Under the pieces are notes generated by a model. It was not told the DNA's origin and made no database searches. It worked only from the letters and a program-made list of their open reading frames with translations. Made by a program: the position numbers and the translations under genes. Positions 38,011 to 49,605 of a stretch of DNA of 64,000 nucleotides are shown piece by piece (position 1 is the stretch's first letter; each line of letters starts with the position of its first letter). Source of the stretch: Caenorhabditis remanei (taxonomy: Eukaryota; Nematoda; Chromadorea; Rhabditida; Rhabditidae); the NCBI RefSeq assembly GCF_010183535.1, contig NC_071329.1, positions 558,001 to 622,000 on the forward strand. Reading direction: 5' to 3'.

Positions 38011-39696
38011 GCTACAGTTACCTCTGTAAGGAGTACTCTAGGCATACAGTGTGTTCCCAATGATTACTGGAGGACTACTGTAGGCCTACAGTACTCTCTC
38101 ACCGCAATACTCATTAACCATGCTCTCGCTTCCCCCCTTGGCATTCAAAATTTTCCTCTTTTTTTTGGCTATGATGATGTAACCATATTATGTTTGTTGT
38201 TTTTTTTCTTCTTTTCTGAGAACTTCCTTCCCTCTATTTCCTTACTTCAGTGTAGTGTCTGTCACTTGTTTGGAAGGAAGTTCAGTTTTTTCTGTATTCT
38301 GAGAATTATTCGATGACCTGACCTCTAGGTGACGTCATCTGTCATCTGGAAGACAATTCTAGAAGACGTGGCTCCAGAATCCGAAGAATCCTTAGAAGTC
38401 TGGAAGTCCTCTAGCCATGACACTCCACTATCCCTGAAAATCTGCTTAAACATGATCATTTCCAGATTTGTTTCTAAATTTCCAAATCTGATGACTGAAC
38501 TCCCCAATGACGTCTCCTTTCGTCTTCTGATTTTTTGATTCTTTTTATAGTTTTGTATTCCTTATCCGTGGTACATACATTTTTTGTGTTTGTGTCGTGT
38601 CGGATTGTCTGAGGGATTCTCCCCCCACGCAATCCATCATTGGTTAGTTGACCTCAAGGAAGTGGAAACAACCAAACTTATGAGAAGTTGATGACCTAGA
38701 AAAAGTTAGGCCACTGGTTTTAAGATAACGTTTTGGCGAAATTCTTTGAAAGTTGAGATTTTGTGGAAAAGCAATTTAAGAAAAAACTCCGCATCCCAAA
38801 AATTTTGCAACAACTTGCTCCATTGACAACTTATACAACTTTTCACATATTTTATCAACCGAGCGCGTTTTCTGAGTCTACTCACATTATCCGTATGGAT
38901 ATTCGCTCTACTGATCACTTCTGTAACTTCCAGCTCTTCACTAACATTATCAATAGAGTGCGTTTTCATCTTTCAGTACCAGGCCTCTGCGAAATAACTT
39001 TTCCAAGAAATCGGAAAGAAAATTTCTTTTAAAAAACTGTCTGAAAAAATGAGCTTTTCGGTGGCAAAAATCTTGAATTTGTATGAAAATAGTAAGTATT
39101 TTAAGGACAGATCCCCAGAAACCTGTTTTTGAGTACAAATCTAGAAAAAATCAACTTTTTGACAATTTCAGGAAAAAATTTCAAAATTTTCGAGTGGTTT
39201 TTTTCGAAAACTATCCAAAACATTTTTCGCACAGCCCTATTCAATATATTGCTTTTTTATGTTCATTTTGACCAATTTTAACCATCCGATCTCTACTCCA
39301 ATACCACTGTCCAAATATACCCTTTGTTACATCTCTCAACTCATTTCAATAAAGCTTGCCTGCTCTCGCTTCAATTGAGAATTCAAGTTTTAACACTTCA
39401 CACACAAACTGAAAGTTTTAATCAGGTTATCTCACACACATGGCTGAATACTAGCAAGAAAAACAGGCAAGAGAGTCTTCTGACCACACCGAATTAGGCA
39501 AATCAAGCATAAAAGCGATGACACAGATTTCTTTCACGCTTCTTTTGATTTCGAAGAGAGAGAGAGAGAGAGAGCACTGATCCGGCTCACTTCTTATCTG
39601 GCTTGACATTTGTTGAGAAATTTGAATCATCAACAACAAAATAAAACAATCACAACTAAATACTTCTCGGTGTTCCTGGAACTATGCGCCTTTAAA

Positions 39697-40053
39697 GATT
39701 ACGGAGAGACGCAGAGCAGCAGAGTGTCTTTAAAGGCGCATATCTCGTAGCCGTGATTTTCCAAAGATTTTAAATTTCGGGGTATGATAGATCGAAACAA
39801 GGGTTACATTTTTGTAGTTGAACGTTTTTTGATAGCTATTCACGGTTAAGAGATAAATGCCTTGGAGATAGCTTCCTTTATGCATAAAAAGGTTGATAGC
39901 TATCAAAAAACGTTCAACTACAAAAATGCAGCTCTTGTTTTGTTTTATCAGATGTTAAAATTCAAAACCCCTTAGTAATTCACGACGCGTTTAAAGACGG
40001 AAGAGAGACACTGAGAAGTCAGACACTCTGCTTCTCTGCGTTTCTCCGTAATG
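39697..40053. repeat. Inverted repeat, about 360 bases
   Basis: The left arm starts ATTACGGAGAGACGCAGAGC and includes TTGTAGTTGAACGTTTTTTG. The right arm has the inverse CAAAAAACGTTCAACTACAA and ends CTCTGCGTTTCTCCGTAAT. GCGCCTTTAAAG-like boxes lie just inside and outside the left arm. Confidence 0.75.
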
Positions 40054-41713
40054 CTCAAAACTGTAAATACCACAATGCCACCACAGGATCCCAAAATTTG
40101 AAACCCACCTGCAAAATCTTAGTTCGCTCTTTAAGACCCCATTAAGAATTGAGGAGAAAATTTAGGAAAAACGAAAATCACATTAAAATCGTCAGAGTCT
40201 GGATGACCCCCTCGGACTGAATTGGATTAAAATGTTTAGATAAAATATGTGTTCCTTGAATTAAGGAATCCAGAAGAAAACAAATCTTGATTTAGATTTG
40301 AATTGAATTTTGAGCGCTTAAAGATGACAGCCGTGAAAAAACAAGGTCGTTCTGAGGAAGAGAGCTATGATATGATATGATCTGGAAATTGAAACGGGAG
40401 ACATAAACAAATAGTGGACAAAAATAAACGAATGGTTCCTGGTATGGTATAGATAGACAGATCGACATTTTTGTAGTATGGATTTATTTGTACATAACTC
40501 AACGACTAATTTTAAAACAGAGGATGTAAACATCTGAGGTCTGCAACCTTGATTTTAAGGTCCTAATAAAAAATGATACCTCTTCATGGAAGGATTCCCA
40601 AATAAGGCAACATGCATGCACCAGTTTCATTTGGAGAGCATAATTTGGAGTCATGCTACGGTCTTCCCAAATTTTGATTCCTATGTTTCATCAACTAATC
40701 CTACCCAAATTGGGCTAATTGGATATCGTGTGTCTTACAAGGGAAGTACACAACAAACCGACTTAAACTTTTCTATTAATTCGGACATCTGCTGACCCTG
40801 ATAATTCCAAATCTGCAAGAAAAATCTGCAAAATGATCACTCGGACCGTTGTGGTAGACACTTTGTCTCGCGGTAAAAAGTTTAACTCTAGGAAAAGTTT
40901 GATGGCTCATAACTCGGCTCGAGTGAGCAGATTTGGAATCCTCACGGTCAAAAGTACCTATGGCCAAATTTATAGAAAACTTTCAATTGTTAAAGTTGAC
41001 TAGTATTCGAAAACTAAAAAAGTTTAGTTGCTTACCTAAAAAACTATCAACAGTGCAAGAATGAATGAATTATGAAAACGTGGTCAATTAAGTTCCAGGG
41101 CGTCTAAATTCTAGGTCACCAGAATTCTTGACCAATCTGTCTGTCTGTCTGCGCCTCTGCTCACCTAAATGTCCGCAATCCAACCTAATATCGTTCTGGC
41201 ATTCTCTGAAAATCCACTTGTTAGACGACCTACGTAAACCAGTAAAATCCTACAAACCGCATATTTTTCCGAATGTCCGAAAAACCGGATAACATCACTT
41301 ATATTTGTGCTGGATACTGAATACTTTGCACTGCAGTAAAAGTATTCGTTAGATCTCTCAATCGGAGTTATTCCATTTCTAATCTTATTAAGAGTAGTCT
41401 ATCTGTGTTTCCTAGTTTCCCGATTTCTGAGTTTTGAAAAAAACTCAAAAACCACCCATCTAACACATTAATCCAGTCTTACATCATTCGAATTCCAAAA
41501 TCCACACGTTTCAGCTTAAACCGATTATCATTATCCCCATCTCCATTATCTCATCAAGCCAATTTTCGAAAAAAAAGTGCTCTCTGCCCGTAATCCCTCT
41601 TGTTTATCTTGTTGTGATAAGCCGAGCGCGGATGTCTCATCGCGCAGAAGAAAAAGGGGCAGTGCTCAAACCACCGTGAAATCTGAAAAAGTGGGGCGGA
41701 GCCTAGAGCGAGC

Positions 41714-41879
41714 TATAAAACGGGCGAGCAAAGATAGGCGTTCCTCACTCTCTCCAAGTTTCTGCTTTTCTGGAAATACAGAAAATGTTCCATATTCATC
41801 AAGAAACCATGAATTGCCCTGTCGACCTTCACCGTCAACGTCGAATCCTATTCAGCAAAAGACGTCGGACTATCTAAAG
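41714..41879 (+). CDS. Possible tiny gene with TATA box
   Basis: A canonical TATAAAA at 41714-41720, preceded by a GGGGCGGAGCC box, lies 64 bases before an ATG at 41784. The frame encodes 31 residues, Arg-rich at the end (HRQRRILFSKRRRT), and stops at 41879. AATAAA at about 42054-42059 follows. The leader contains TTCTGGAA, a heat-shock-element-like half pair. The coding part is short enough to arise by chance; the promoter-to-poly(A) arrangement is the argument for it. I do not recognise the peptide. Confidence 0.25.
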
Positions 41880-44800
41880 CCTACAGTACTCCCTTGTATA
41901 TATATTTTTACATCGTGCCAATATCTTATCAATCTAAATATGCTGGTCATTCTGCTCACCTCGAAACGGATCTCAATTTCTTTTCTTTTTTGTCTCATTT
42001 CAAATTTATCAAATCTAAAGATTGTTTGTAAATACATACAAAAAAGATGTAAATAATAAACCAATTATTTTTGAAACCTCGTGTTTTCTCTTTTAGAATC
42101 TCAGAATTTCAGACGTCAGAACTAATAACAGGCTACAAAAAATAAAATGTTGCCATTTGTTTTGTTTACCCCTACGCAAATATACAAAGAGAAAACGTAT
42201 GTGTCTACGGTATTTAGGTTGTAGTGTTTGGGACAAAGAATATAGGTTGAGGCTGGTCTGTCAGTCTCCAGGATGTCCGGATGTTTGAACTTCCAGGGTA
42301 ACATTGCTTTGAGGGATTTCATGCTTGTCAAAGTCGTAATGAAAATTGGACTTAACGAACTCTGAAGGCCTAAATGGGTGGTGGATAGTTAGGTCTGTGT
42401 GTCGGTCTAAAATTTTCGGAATCTAGTTCCACAGTGTCCGGACGTCTTGGATCATCGCTTTTTGAATTCCGGGTCAGTTTCGCATATCAGGACATTGGAA
42501 GTGTGAGTTTTGCAGAAGTCTAACCTACCGTAAAACCTTAAATAGAGGTATCTTTGGAAGGTTTCACCTAGCTGTAATGTGTGATTCAATTCCAGGTATG
42601 AAAATACTGAATCTGTCATTAAAACTCTTGAAAAATGTTGGGGAATTTAGTTATGACCGTTTAATCCTTGAAACTCAGAAATACATGCATTGTGCCACAA
42701 GTTATATCTCCTTAGTGTGAGCTTGTACAAAAAAGTTGTCAACTACAAAAATGTAGACAAAGGCTTAATTATCACAGAAAAAGATAATTTAGAAAAACCA
42801 GACATATTTACAAAAACCTTCTCCGAATTTGTCCTTATTCTTTTCAAAATCCTACAAATTCTTTTCAAAATCCTACAAATGCAAGTTGAATACCGTTGTA
42901 CTACTGTATTTACGTTTTCATAGATCTCACAACCATATTTTAAAACTACAGACATTTTGAACTGAATTCAAAGAAATATTAACACATATTCCATTTCTAG
43001 ATTGCACCTTTGAGGATTTGCTCTAAAGTTTACTGTCTAGGTTTGACTCGGTCTTTCCGGATGTCCGGATGTATGTTTCCTCATTACAGCTAAGAGGGTG
43101 GCGGATTTGTTGGAGATTTGACTATTTATGTCAAAATTTACATGTTACCTTAGATACCCAAAAATCCTATAAGATGATTACGGTCGGAAAAATTAATTTG
43201 AAAATGATAAACATGCGTCAGTCCTGGGAGGTCTCTCTGAAAATCCTGACAGACAAAATCCGTTCTTTGACGAAAAAATATTTGACTTTTTGGTTCCCTC
43301 TTCCCCAATTACGGTGTGCCACGTCAAAATCAGAATCTGCTGTAATGCTTGTTTTCGTTTTTTTTCAAATTCGAAATTACTGCCTGATCTATCTTCCCCA
43401 TTCATTATATGCTCTATATCATTCAGTTGAAAAGCTCATCAGTGCAATTAGGTGTGAAGTCGTGACCGTCGTCGGAGCTCAAGCGTGTAATCATGAGTGA
43501 GGTGCTGAATCAGAAGAGAGAATTCTTTTGGTCTTTTTTATGCTTTCAGAGGTGAGACTGAGACCAAGCACCGGATTGAGAAGGGAATGCTGTGACGATT
43601 TAAGGATGCTCTTTGATGCTAGAATGAACTTTTATATCGAAAACGAAGTATAAATAAACAAAATGTTTGGTCTTAGGTGTTAACTTTTTTAAAGGAAACG
43701 GAAGTGGCATTTCAGGGAAATGCTAATGTGCAACATTGCATTGCTCACTGAGAATGTCAGATTTTGTAGAACTTTAACGGATCTCAATTTCCGTTTCGTT
43801 ATCCGTGACTAAGTTCTTGAGTGCCAATCTACGAAACCTTATGGGAATGCAAACTTCATAAAGGAGAATGTTGCTTTTTGTGAAAATGTGAACGGGGACT
43901 ATGAGATTTGGTTGGAAAGGCCTGTTGGGCTGTATAAAAATGTCCGGACGTCCGAATGTCCAGAAATTTGAGAATACGGGGGGAACAGGACAGTGTAGTC
44001 TGTTACTGCGCGTCTTTGTTGGTTTGAATTTGCGTGAGCATGCCTTGAATTAAAGGCACAAAAGACTTGTCCGAGAGGACTACACGGCCGATCGGGAAAA
44101 CTCTTCCACGAAGGCTAATTTTGAGTCTGAAAAACGGGAATTTCTGGGGTTTTGAGGCTTTTAGCAATTGTTCAATAACGAAAGTTTCCTAAAACTGTCT
44201 GAAGTCTGAAAAAAATTCTTCTGTCCTCCTTTAAAGAACAATTGTTAGATGTGTAAGTGAGCCCAAATCCCAGGACCAAATTATCCAGTTCTTACTTTTC
44301 ACGGATGCGTCTGACTGAGGGGAGCTTGTACCAAATAACAGTCTAGCACTACAGTAACCTAAGATCTCCAGGTATGCCTTTGAAGTGTACTTTTTAAAGT
44401 TTACGGTTCCACTGATTAACGGTCTCCATTTCGGATTTCTTCAATAATCCTAAATCCCTATCTTTCTGAAAATACTGCATCATTTTCCAGTTGTTCCAGT
44501 CTGCACTACCGTATTTCCTTTTTATTCCCTCCGTTCGATCTCAACATAAAATCTTTAAACCACAGACATTCCTTTCCATTTGATTTCCGAATTTCCGAAT
44601 TCTTGTAGATCCAGCTAACACACAGTTCACACATTCCACCTCTAGACAGCTAGGAGAGAGGCGGATTCAACGAGGATTTTAAGCAAAGCTTATAAAGTTA
44701 AAATTTAAAAATTTTAGCACTGTCATCATCTGCAGGACATCCTTGACAACAAATGTGTGTTTGAACTGAAACGGATATTCGAAACATAGGGATTAAGTGA

Positions 44801-45556
44801 CGGCTCGGCGCGTTGTTTATCACATGTTGTGTGCCCTTTTAATCTGGAAACACAAATAAGACATTTTGCTGTTAGATACATAGATAAAGGGGATTAGTTT
44901 CAGCAACACCAGCAGACAACAAAATATTGATGTAACATTTTTGAGCGGATATGAGAAAAAGAAAAGGATGTTGGAAGCGAGCGGGAATTGGGTCCAACAG
45001 TTTTAGGCAGGCTCCGCCCACAGATATTTTACAAGAGGAAAGTATATTTTTCTAATCAATTTTCAAGTCAAAAACTGGAAAACTTACAGAAATTGAGCCC
45101 GGGGCGCTTTTGACGCGATCATTGAGTAATTAAAGAGGATCAACCTGCATAAGGCTTTTTGTTCCATTGTTTTGTTTTTATGGAATAAAAGTGATTTTCC
45201 GCGGTTATTGAGAAGAAAAAACTGGAAAAAATGAAGAAACGAGGCTGGGGTGCCGTTGGCGCGTTACTTGAACCGTTATGAGGGTGCTAAATACCTGCCT
45301 AGAGGACCGTGTTTTTTGAAATTTTTGTTTATTTTTCTATTTCCATGAGAAATATGAGTTTCTGATCAGTTTTTAGGTTAAAAAACTGGAAAATATGCAT
45401 TAAAAAGAGCTGGGGCACCTTCAGCGCATTTTTGAGTTTTTTTGGTCCAAACCCTCTGAAAAAGCCCATAATTATTGAATTGTAACACTCCAGGAAGCGT
45501 ACTTCATAAAATTTGAAATTGTGAAACGTCAAATCATGATTCTATCTCAAATGTTG

Positions 45557-45962
45557 CAGATTTCAACTTTTGGCCAGACCGAAGCAGATCTCTGTCCAAA
45601 AACTCTGCAAACACCAACAAGGACAGATCAGAGACACGTGGAGGAGATTATCTGACGATTACATATCTGACATCGAAATCCCATCACACGACCTCTTCCA
45701 GAAATACACTATGCAACATGCAAGCATACATTTCTGCTTTCAAACACATATTCCCTTAATCCGACAAACATTACTCAGATATGTCGTAGAAGGGGTCAAA
45801 TCCGGTGAGAGATAAGCTCGAAATAAAAAACATGTACGTAAAGGGAGCGACGAAAATGGATAACTGATACTTATAGATGATCCGGCTGGTTTTGGAGTGA
45901 ATGGCAAAGGGGAAACCAAAAAAACTGACAAGGAAGTGAAAGAAATGGCAAGGGACATTTGA
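45557..45962 (+). pseudogene. Globin-like fragment (two exons visible)
   Basis: Exons 45557-45803 (after acceptor TGTTGCAG) and 45876-45962 (after ACTTATAG) join in phase (G|AT). The first encodes LCKHQQGQIRDTWRRLSDDY, DLFQKYTMQHASIHFCF and LLRYVVEGVKS. The spacing of IRDTW, LFQKY and a terminal F resembles helices A to C of nematode globins. The second exon adds DPAGFGVNGKGE and a Lys/Glu-rich end with TGA. There is no upstream ATG in the exon, and the haem-binding region (distal and proximal His, helices E-F) is not recognisable. I therefore treat it as a truncated gene or a model missing exons. The globin assignment is a pattern judgement only. Confidence 0.35.
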
Positions 45963-46277
45963 CATAAATGTCAGAATGTCAGAACGGCCTCAGGTATGTC
46001 TGTGATTCTGGTTGTCTGGATGTCCTTGGAATTTTTATTGTTTACCATTTTTCAAAGGCTGTGTACATTGGATGAGTTTGAATACACAACAAGCATTTTA
46101 GTTCGTTTTGTGTGGTTTAGCAATGTTTTTGAGAGCAGAAAAGCAAAAAAAGAAAAAAAAAAACCTAAGGATGATATTGAACGTTGTAAATACAAAACTG
46201 CAATTATTTGATGTCTATTTTCAGCATTACGTCCAGTTTAAACATTATTTGACAAATATTTTTGTCAATGTGTACGT

Positions 46278-46814
46278 CAGAGCTGTGCGGAAGTAAAATT
46301 TTTGAAAAGGGAAGAAGGAAGAAGGAAGAAGGAATAACATTTTCAAAAAGGAAGAAGGAAGAAGGAAGAAGGAAATAAATTTTTCAAAACGGAAGAAGGA
46401 AGAAGGAAGAAAAAGTGAAAAAAGCCCGGAAGAAGGAAGAAGGAAGGAAGAAGGAAGGAAGAAAGAGTTGGGTTCCGAACCGGGAAGTCGGAAGTTAATT
46501 TTGAAAATGACAAGTTTGAGGAAACTTTTTTCTAGTCATCTCTGAAAACGAATTTTGATGTTGTTTCATACAAAATTTTGTCAAAAACCACCAAAATTCC
46601 GCCAAAATTCCGTCGACAATTACAAAATTTTAGTAAACTTATCAGCGGAAGAGGGAACAAGAAAGAAGGAAATGAAATTTTTGAAAAGGAAGAAGGAAGA
46701 AGGAAGAAGGAAGTGAAATTTTTAAAAAGGAAGAGGGAAGAAGGAAGACGGAAGTGAAAAAAGGCCCGGAAGAAGGAAGAAGGAAGTCGAAGGAAGGAAT
46801 TCCGCACAGCTCTG
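46278..46814. mobile_element. hAT-like element with GAAGAAG/GAAGGAA arrays
   Basis: Terminal repeats CAGAGCTGTGCGGAA (46278) and TTCCGCACAGCTCTG (ending 46814) are flanked by the 8-bp duplication GTGTACGT (46270-46277 and 46815-46822). The interior has arrays of GGAAGAAGGAAG on one strand, interrupted by non-repetitive sequence at 46465-46650. It ends 14 bases past the stop codon of sre gene A, so it lies in that gene's 3' UTR. Confidence 0.85.
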
Positions 46815-46828
46815 GTGTACGTCCTCGT

Positions 46829-48735
46829 TCATCCCCATGCCATCTTGAACTGACTGAAGTACTCTTCCGTCTCCAACTTCGGCGTCTGACTTTGAGCCAC
46901 TTCGCTATTATTTTTCAACACAAACTTTTCAACACCCGGAACAAACTTTAAATGCACAAAAAATCGTCTCCGCCAGACAGGCACCGACACCATCATTATC
47001 GGAATAAGAAGGATAGGGTGACTGGAAATAATTCCTATGTAGTTGTAAGGGGTCTGTGATCAGAAACTTACGTAAAATCGCATAATTCCATTGTATAATT
47101 TATAATAATTTCATATTTTCTGAGGTAGCCAGTTGACATGAACATAATTAAACAGTATTGGAGTACCATAACAGTTGTGATAAGTAGGAATGAGTACTTG
47201 GTGAACTGGAAATTTGTAAGTAAAAACCAGAATTTGAAAACAAATCTTACATGAAAGCTCCTCATATTCTCTTTAGCTTGAAATCTAGTTTGTAGGGTGT
47301 ATTTGGAAGGGATAATCAAAGTTTTGTCGAGAATTCTGTGAACACGAACATTACAGTACCAGATGTAGACGAGCATCTAAAAAACCGATTTTGTGAAGAG
47401 ATTCGCCGCGGTATATCTCGGTTCTAAAAGGAAATACCAAAAAGCTGCTAACAGACAAAATATAGCTTAATATTTGAAAAATATTTCTTTAGTTGAAAAC
47501 ATTTTCATATCTTTAAAGACAACCAAGATAGGAAGCTCCAAACTCTTGCTATTCTTTGCTTCAGGTTTCACAAATGAATAAACTCACCGTAAAATTTGAT
47601 ATCATTACAACTATCCCCAAAGCTAGCCAATAATATATACTAACTATCATAGTGCATACTCCAAAGGCAACTAGAGCCGCAAAAATTTGGCATGATAGAA
47701 AAATGGACCCAGAGATGAACGGTCGCTTTTCGCTTTCGTAGTCACTAAAATAAACCGATTATTTTTATCAGTAGAATGAGCTTACTGAACCACTTACTTT
47801 ATAAAATATGTTGCAAAGACCCGTTCAATTGTCAATGCAGTAAGACATAATATGTTTATAACTAAATAATGGGTCACCAGAACCATCCCAATAAAAAATA
47901 GAGGACAACTCCAAAATGAAGGTATTGTGATAATTTCAGAGATATTTGTGGTATCATAGAAAGAAGAGTAAGGCTTGGAAGGGTCTGAAAATATAATAAT
48001 AGTCATCCGGACACACTTTACTTACCGTGCAAAAAGATATATAATTTGGCCATTTTCAATTGAAAATGACCAAGTTTGAGTAGGTGTTACGGTATCACTG
48101 ATTGTCCCACAAAGTAAATTATGTATAAACCACACAGAACAAAGACAGACCTTTATTTTTGTAGTTGAAAACTTTTTTGTACGGACACTCCCTAGAGAGT
48201 TACATTTCTCCCTCAAATCGTCTCATTTTCAGTAAAAAATATATAGATTTTTGATATTTTTGAGCTGCCCCCTTAAAATGACCATGACTCTCTAGATAGT
48301 GTCCGTACAAAAAAGTTGTCAACTACAAAAGTAAAGGCCTACTTTTGTTCTGTATGGTTTTTTACATAATTTACTTTGTGGGACAATCAGTATTACCATG
48401 ACACACTCTCAAAGTTAGGCAATTTCAACTAAAAGTGCTGTACCTATCCCTGGCAACGGTGTCCATCCTTTCTGATAATTGAACATAATCATCCTCCCAA
48501 TCAAAGACTGAAACCACTGCATCAAAAATCCACATAGACAAATATTCATATTTTTATGGAAAACTCTAGAGGTTGATATAATATAACATCCTCGCAAAGT
48601 CACAACTCCTGCACTTATATAACAATTAGTCTCCATTATTAGCATAATTAACGCAGAAATTTCCAGTTCATGTTGATAATTGATTAGAAATATTGGGAAG
48701 AATAACATAGTTGAATTGGCGATCAGGAATATCAT
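46829..48735 (-). CDS. Sre-family 7TM chemoreceptor (gene A, 6 exons)
   Basis: Exons (minus strand): 48735-48444, 47984-47798, 47744-47588, 47376-47251, 47205-47072, 47021-46829; 362 codons plus TGA, the normal Sre length. The first exon gives the N-terminal helices with NSTMLFFPIFLINYQ, RVFHKNMNICLC and QWFQSLIG. Exons 2-3 give LTIERVFATYFINDYESEKR, the Sre signature after TM4/5, and the last exon a cytoplasmic tail ending QFKMAWG. Sre receptors are nematode G-protein-coupled receptors of ciliated sensory neurons; no ligand can be read from the sequence. Intron positions and phases match gene B exactly. Intron 1 carries a family-1 palindromic MITE, and a hAT-like element sits just after the stop. 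No damage to the frame was found. Confidence 0.87.
48043..48442. mobile_element. Palindromic MITE, family 1, inside sre A intron 1
   Basis: Inner arms from CTGATTGTCCCACAAAGTAA (48099) and its inverse (ending near 48392) are nearly perfect. They enclose GTAGTTGAAAACTTTTTTGT and its complement-like ACAAAAAAGTTGTCAACTAC. Weaker outer arms extend the symmetry to about 48043 and 48442 (CATTTTCAATTGAAAATG versus AATTTCAACTAAAAGTG). The outer right end reaches to within a base or two of the exon 1 donor. Confidence 0.75.
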
Positions 48736-49360
48736 AGTATGGTGGAGTTTTGACTTGAATTTGAACGAAGAAAAACGAAAACAACAATTTTAGCCAGACG
48801 GCTTTCTCGGCTCTTTGATTTTCAGCTGCCCTTAAATTAGGTTAGAAAAACACATAACAAGGTGACAAGAGGAGGAAATTGCCAAGACCACTTCCTGGAC
48901 TCAGAACTTGGATTTGAGTCAGCGACAGCCTTGGTCGGATAATTTTATGAATTTCGCCAGGAATGCTTTGGGAATCTCAATATTGTTATTTTCGGATGTA
49001 CGTCACTCGGTTATTGATTTTTAACTGCATTTTGTCTGAATCAAAAAAGTGTCTCTTGAGTTATGGCGATTTTATCCGAAATTATTTATCCGAATTTTAT
49101 CCGAAAAAAAAGCCGGATAAAAGTTTCATGATTTTTCATAAACGCGGCTACAAACGAAAAATCAAGTGTAAAAATGTTCAACTCGCTAATATCTATAATT
49201 ATAGATAGCCAACTGGTTTTGAGAAATTGAGTGCGCAAAGTTAAACAATTTTTATCCGACATTCTCCGACTTTTTCTCCGACCAAGCCTGGTCAGCGATG
49301 ATTTCAAAACTGTAACAAAGTATGTAAAACATGATCTAGAAAGTGAATAGTGTATATTTA

Positions 49361-49545
49361 TTATAAATTTACGGTCTGCTGTCGGAGGGTTTTGAAGACG
49401 CATCTAATTTATTGGAGATTTTGCGGAATGGTCTCGTAGTTGAAAAAAAATCAAATGTCGTATTTTCGAGCTTTGCAGGTCTAAAAAACTGCAAATCGTG
49501 TGACACCATTTCGGACAAATTAGATGCTCCTTTAAAACCCCGCGG
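49361..49545. repeat. Sensory-cluster repeat, copy 1
   Basis: GACGCATCTAATTTATTGG at the left is mirrored by ACAAATTAGATGCTCCTTTA at the right. Between them lie GCGGAATGGTCTCGTA and CGAGCTTTGCAGGT. A closely similar unit is at about 62545-62712, in intron 2 of sre gene C. Confidence 0.7.
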
Positions 49546-49605
49546 CAGAGTTTTGTGAGTATATAATACATATATCAAACTGTGACAAGAAAAAAGTATT
49601 CGGGT

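Larger units (their letters stand above)
38011..45556. other. Long region with little coding content
   Basis: I see no multi-exon gene here. It contains the 3' flank of the phosphatase, a palindrome at 39697-40053, a GA microsatellite near 39557-39575, scattered repeat fragments and one possible tiny gene at 41784-41879. The open frames at 41577-42056 and 43069-43500 lack ATG or splice support. Confidence 0.55.

Noticed and set aside
41577..42056. Open frame of about 159 codons (RRRKRG..., SLSPSFCF...)
   Set aside because: It begins without ATG, overlaps a TATA box and a better-formed leader in another frame, and has no convincing donor or acceptor.
43069..43500. 143-codon open frame
   Set aside because: Composition is intron-like, no recognisable domain, no splice partners, and it overlaps a dispersed GGATGTCCGGATG repeat.
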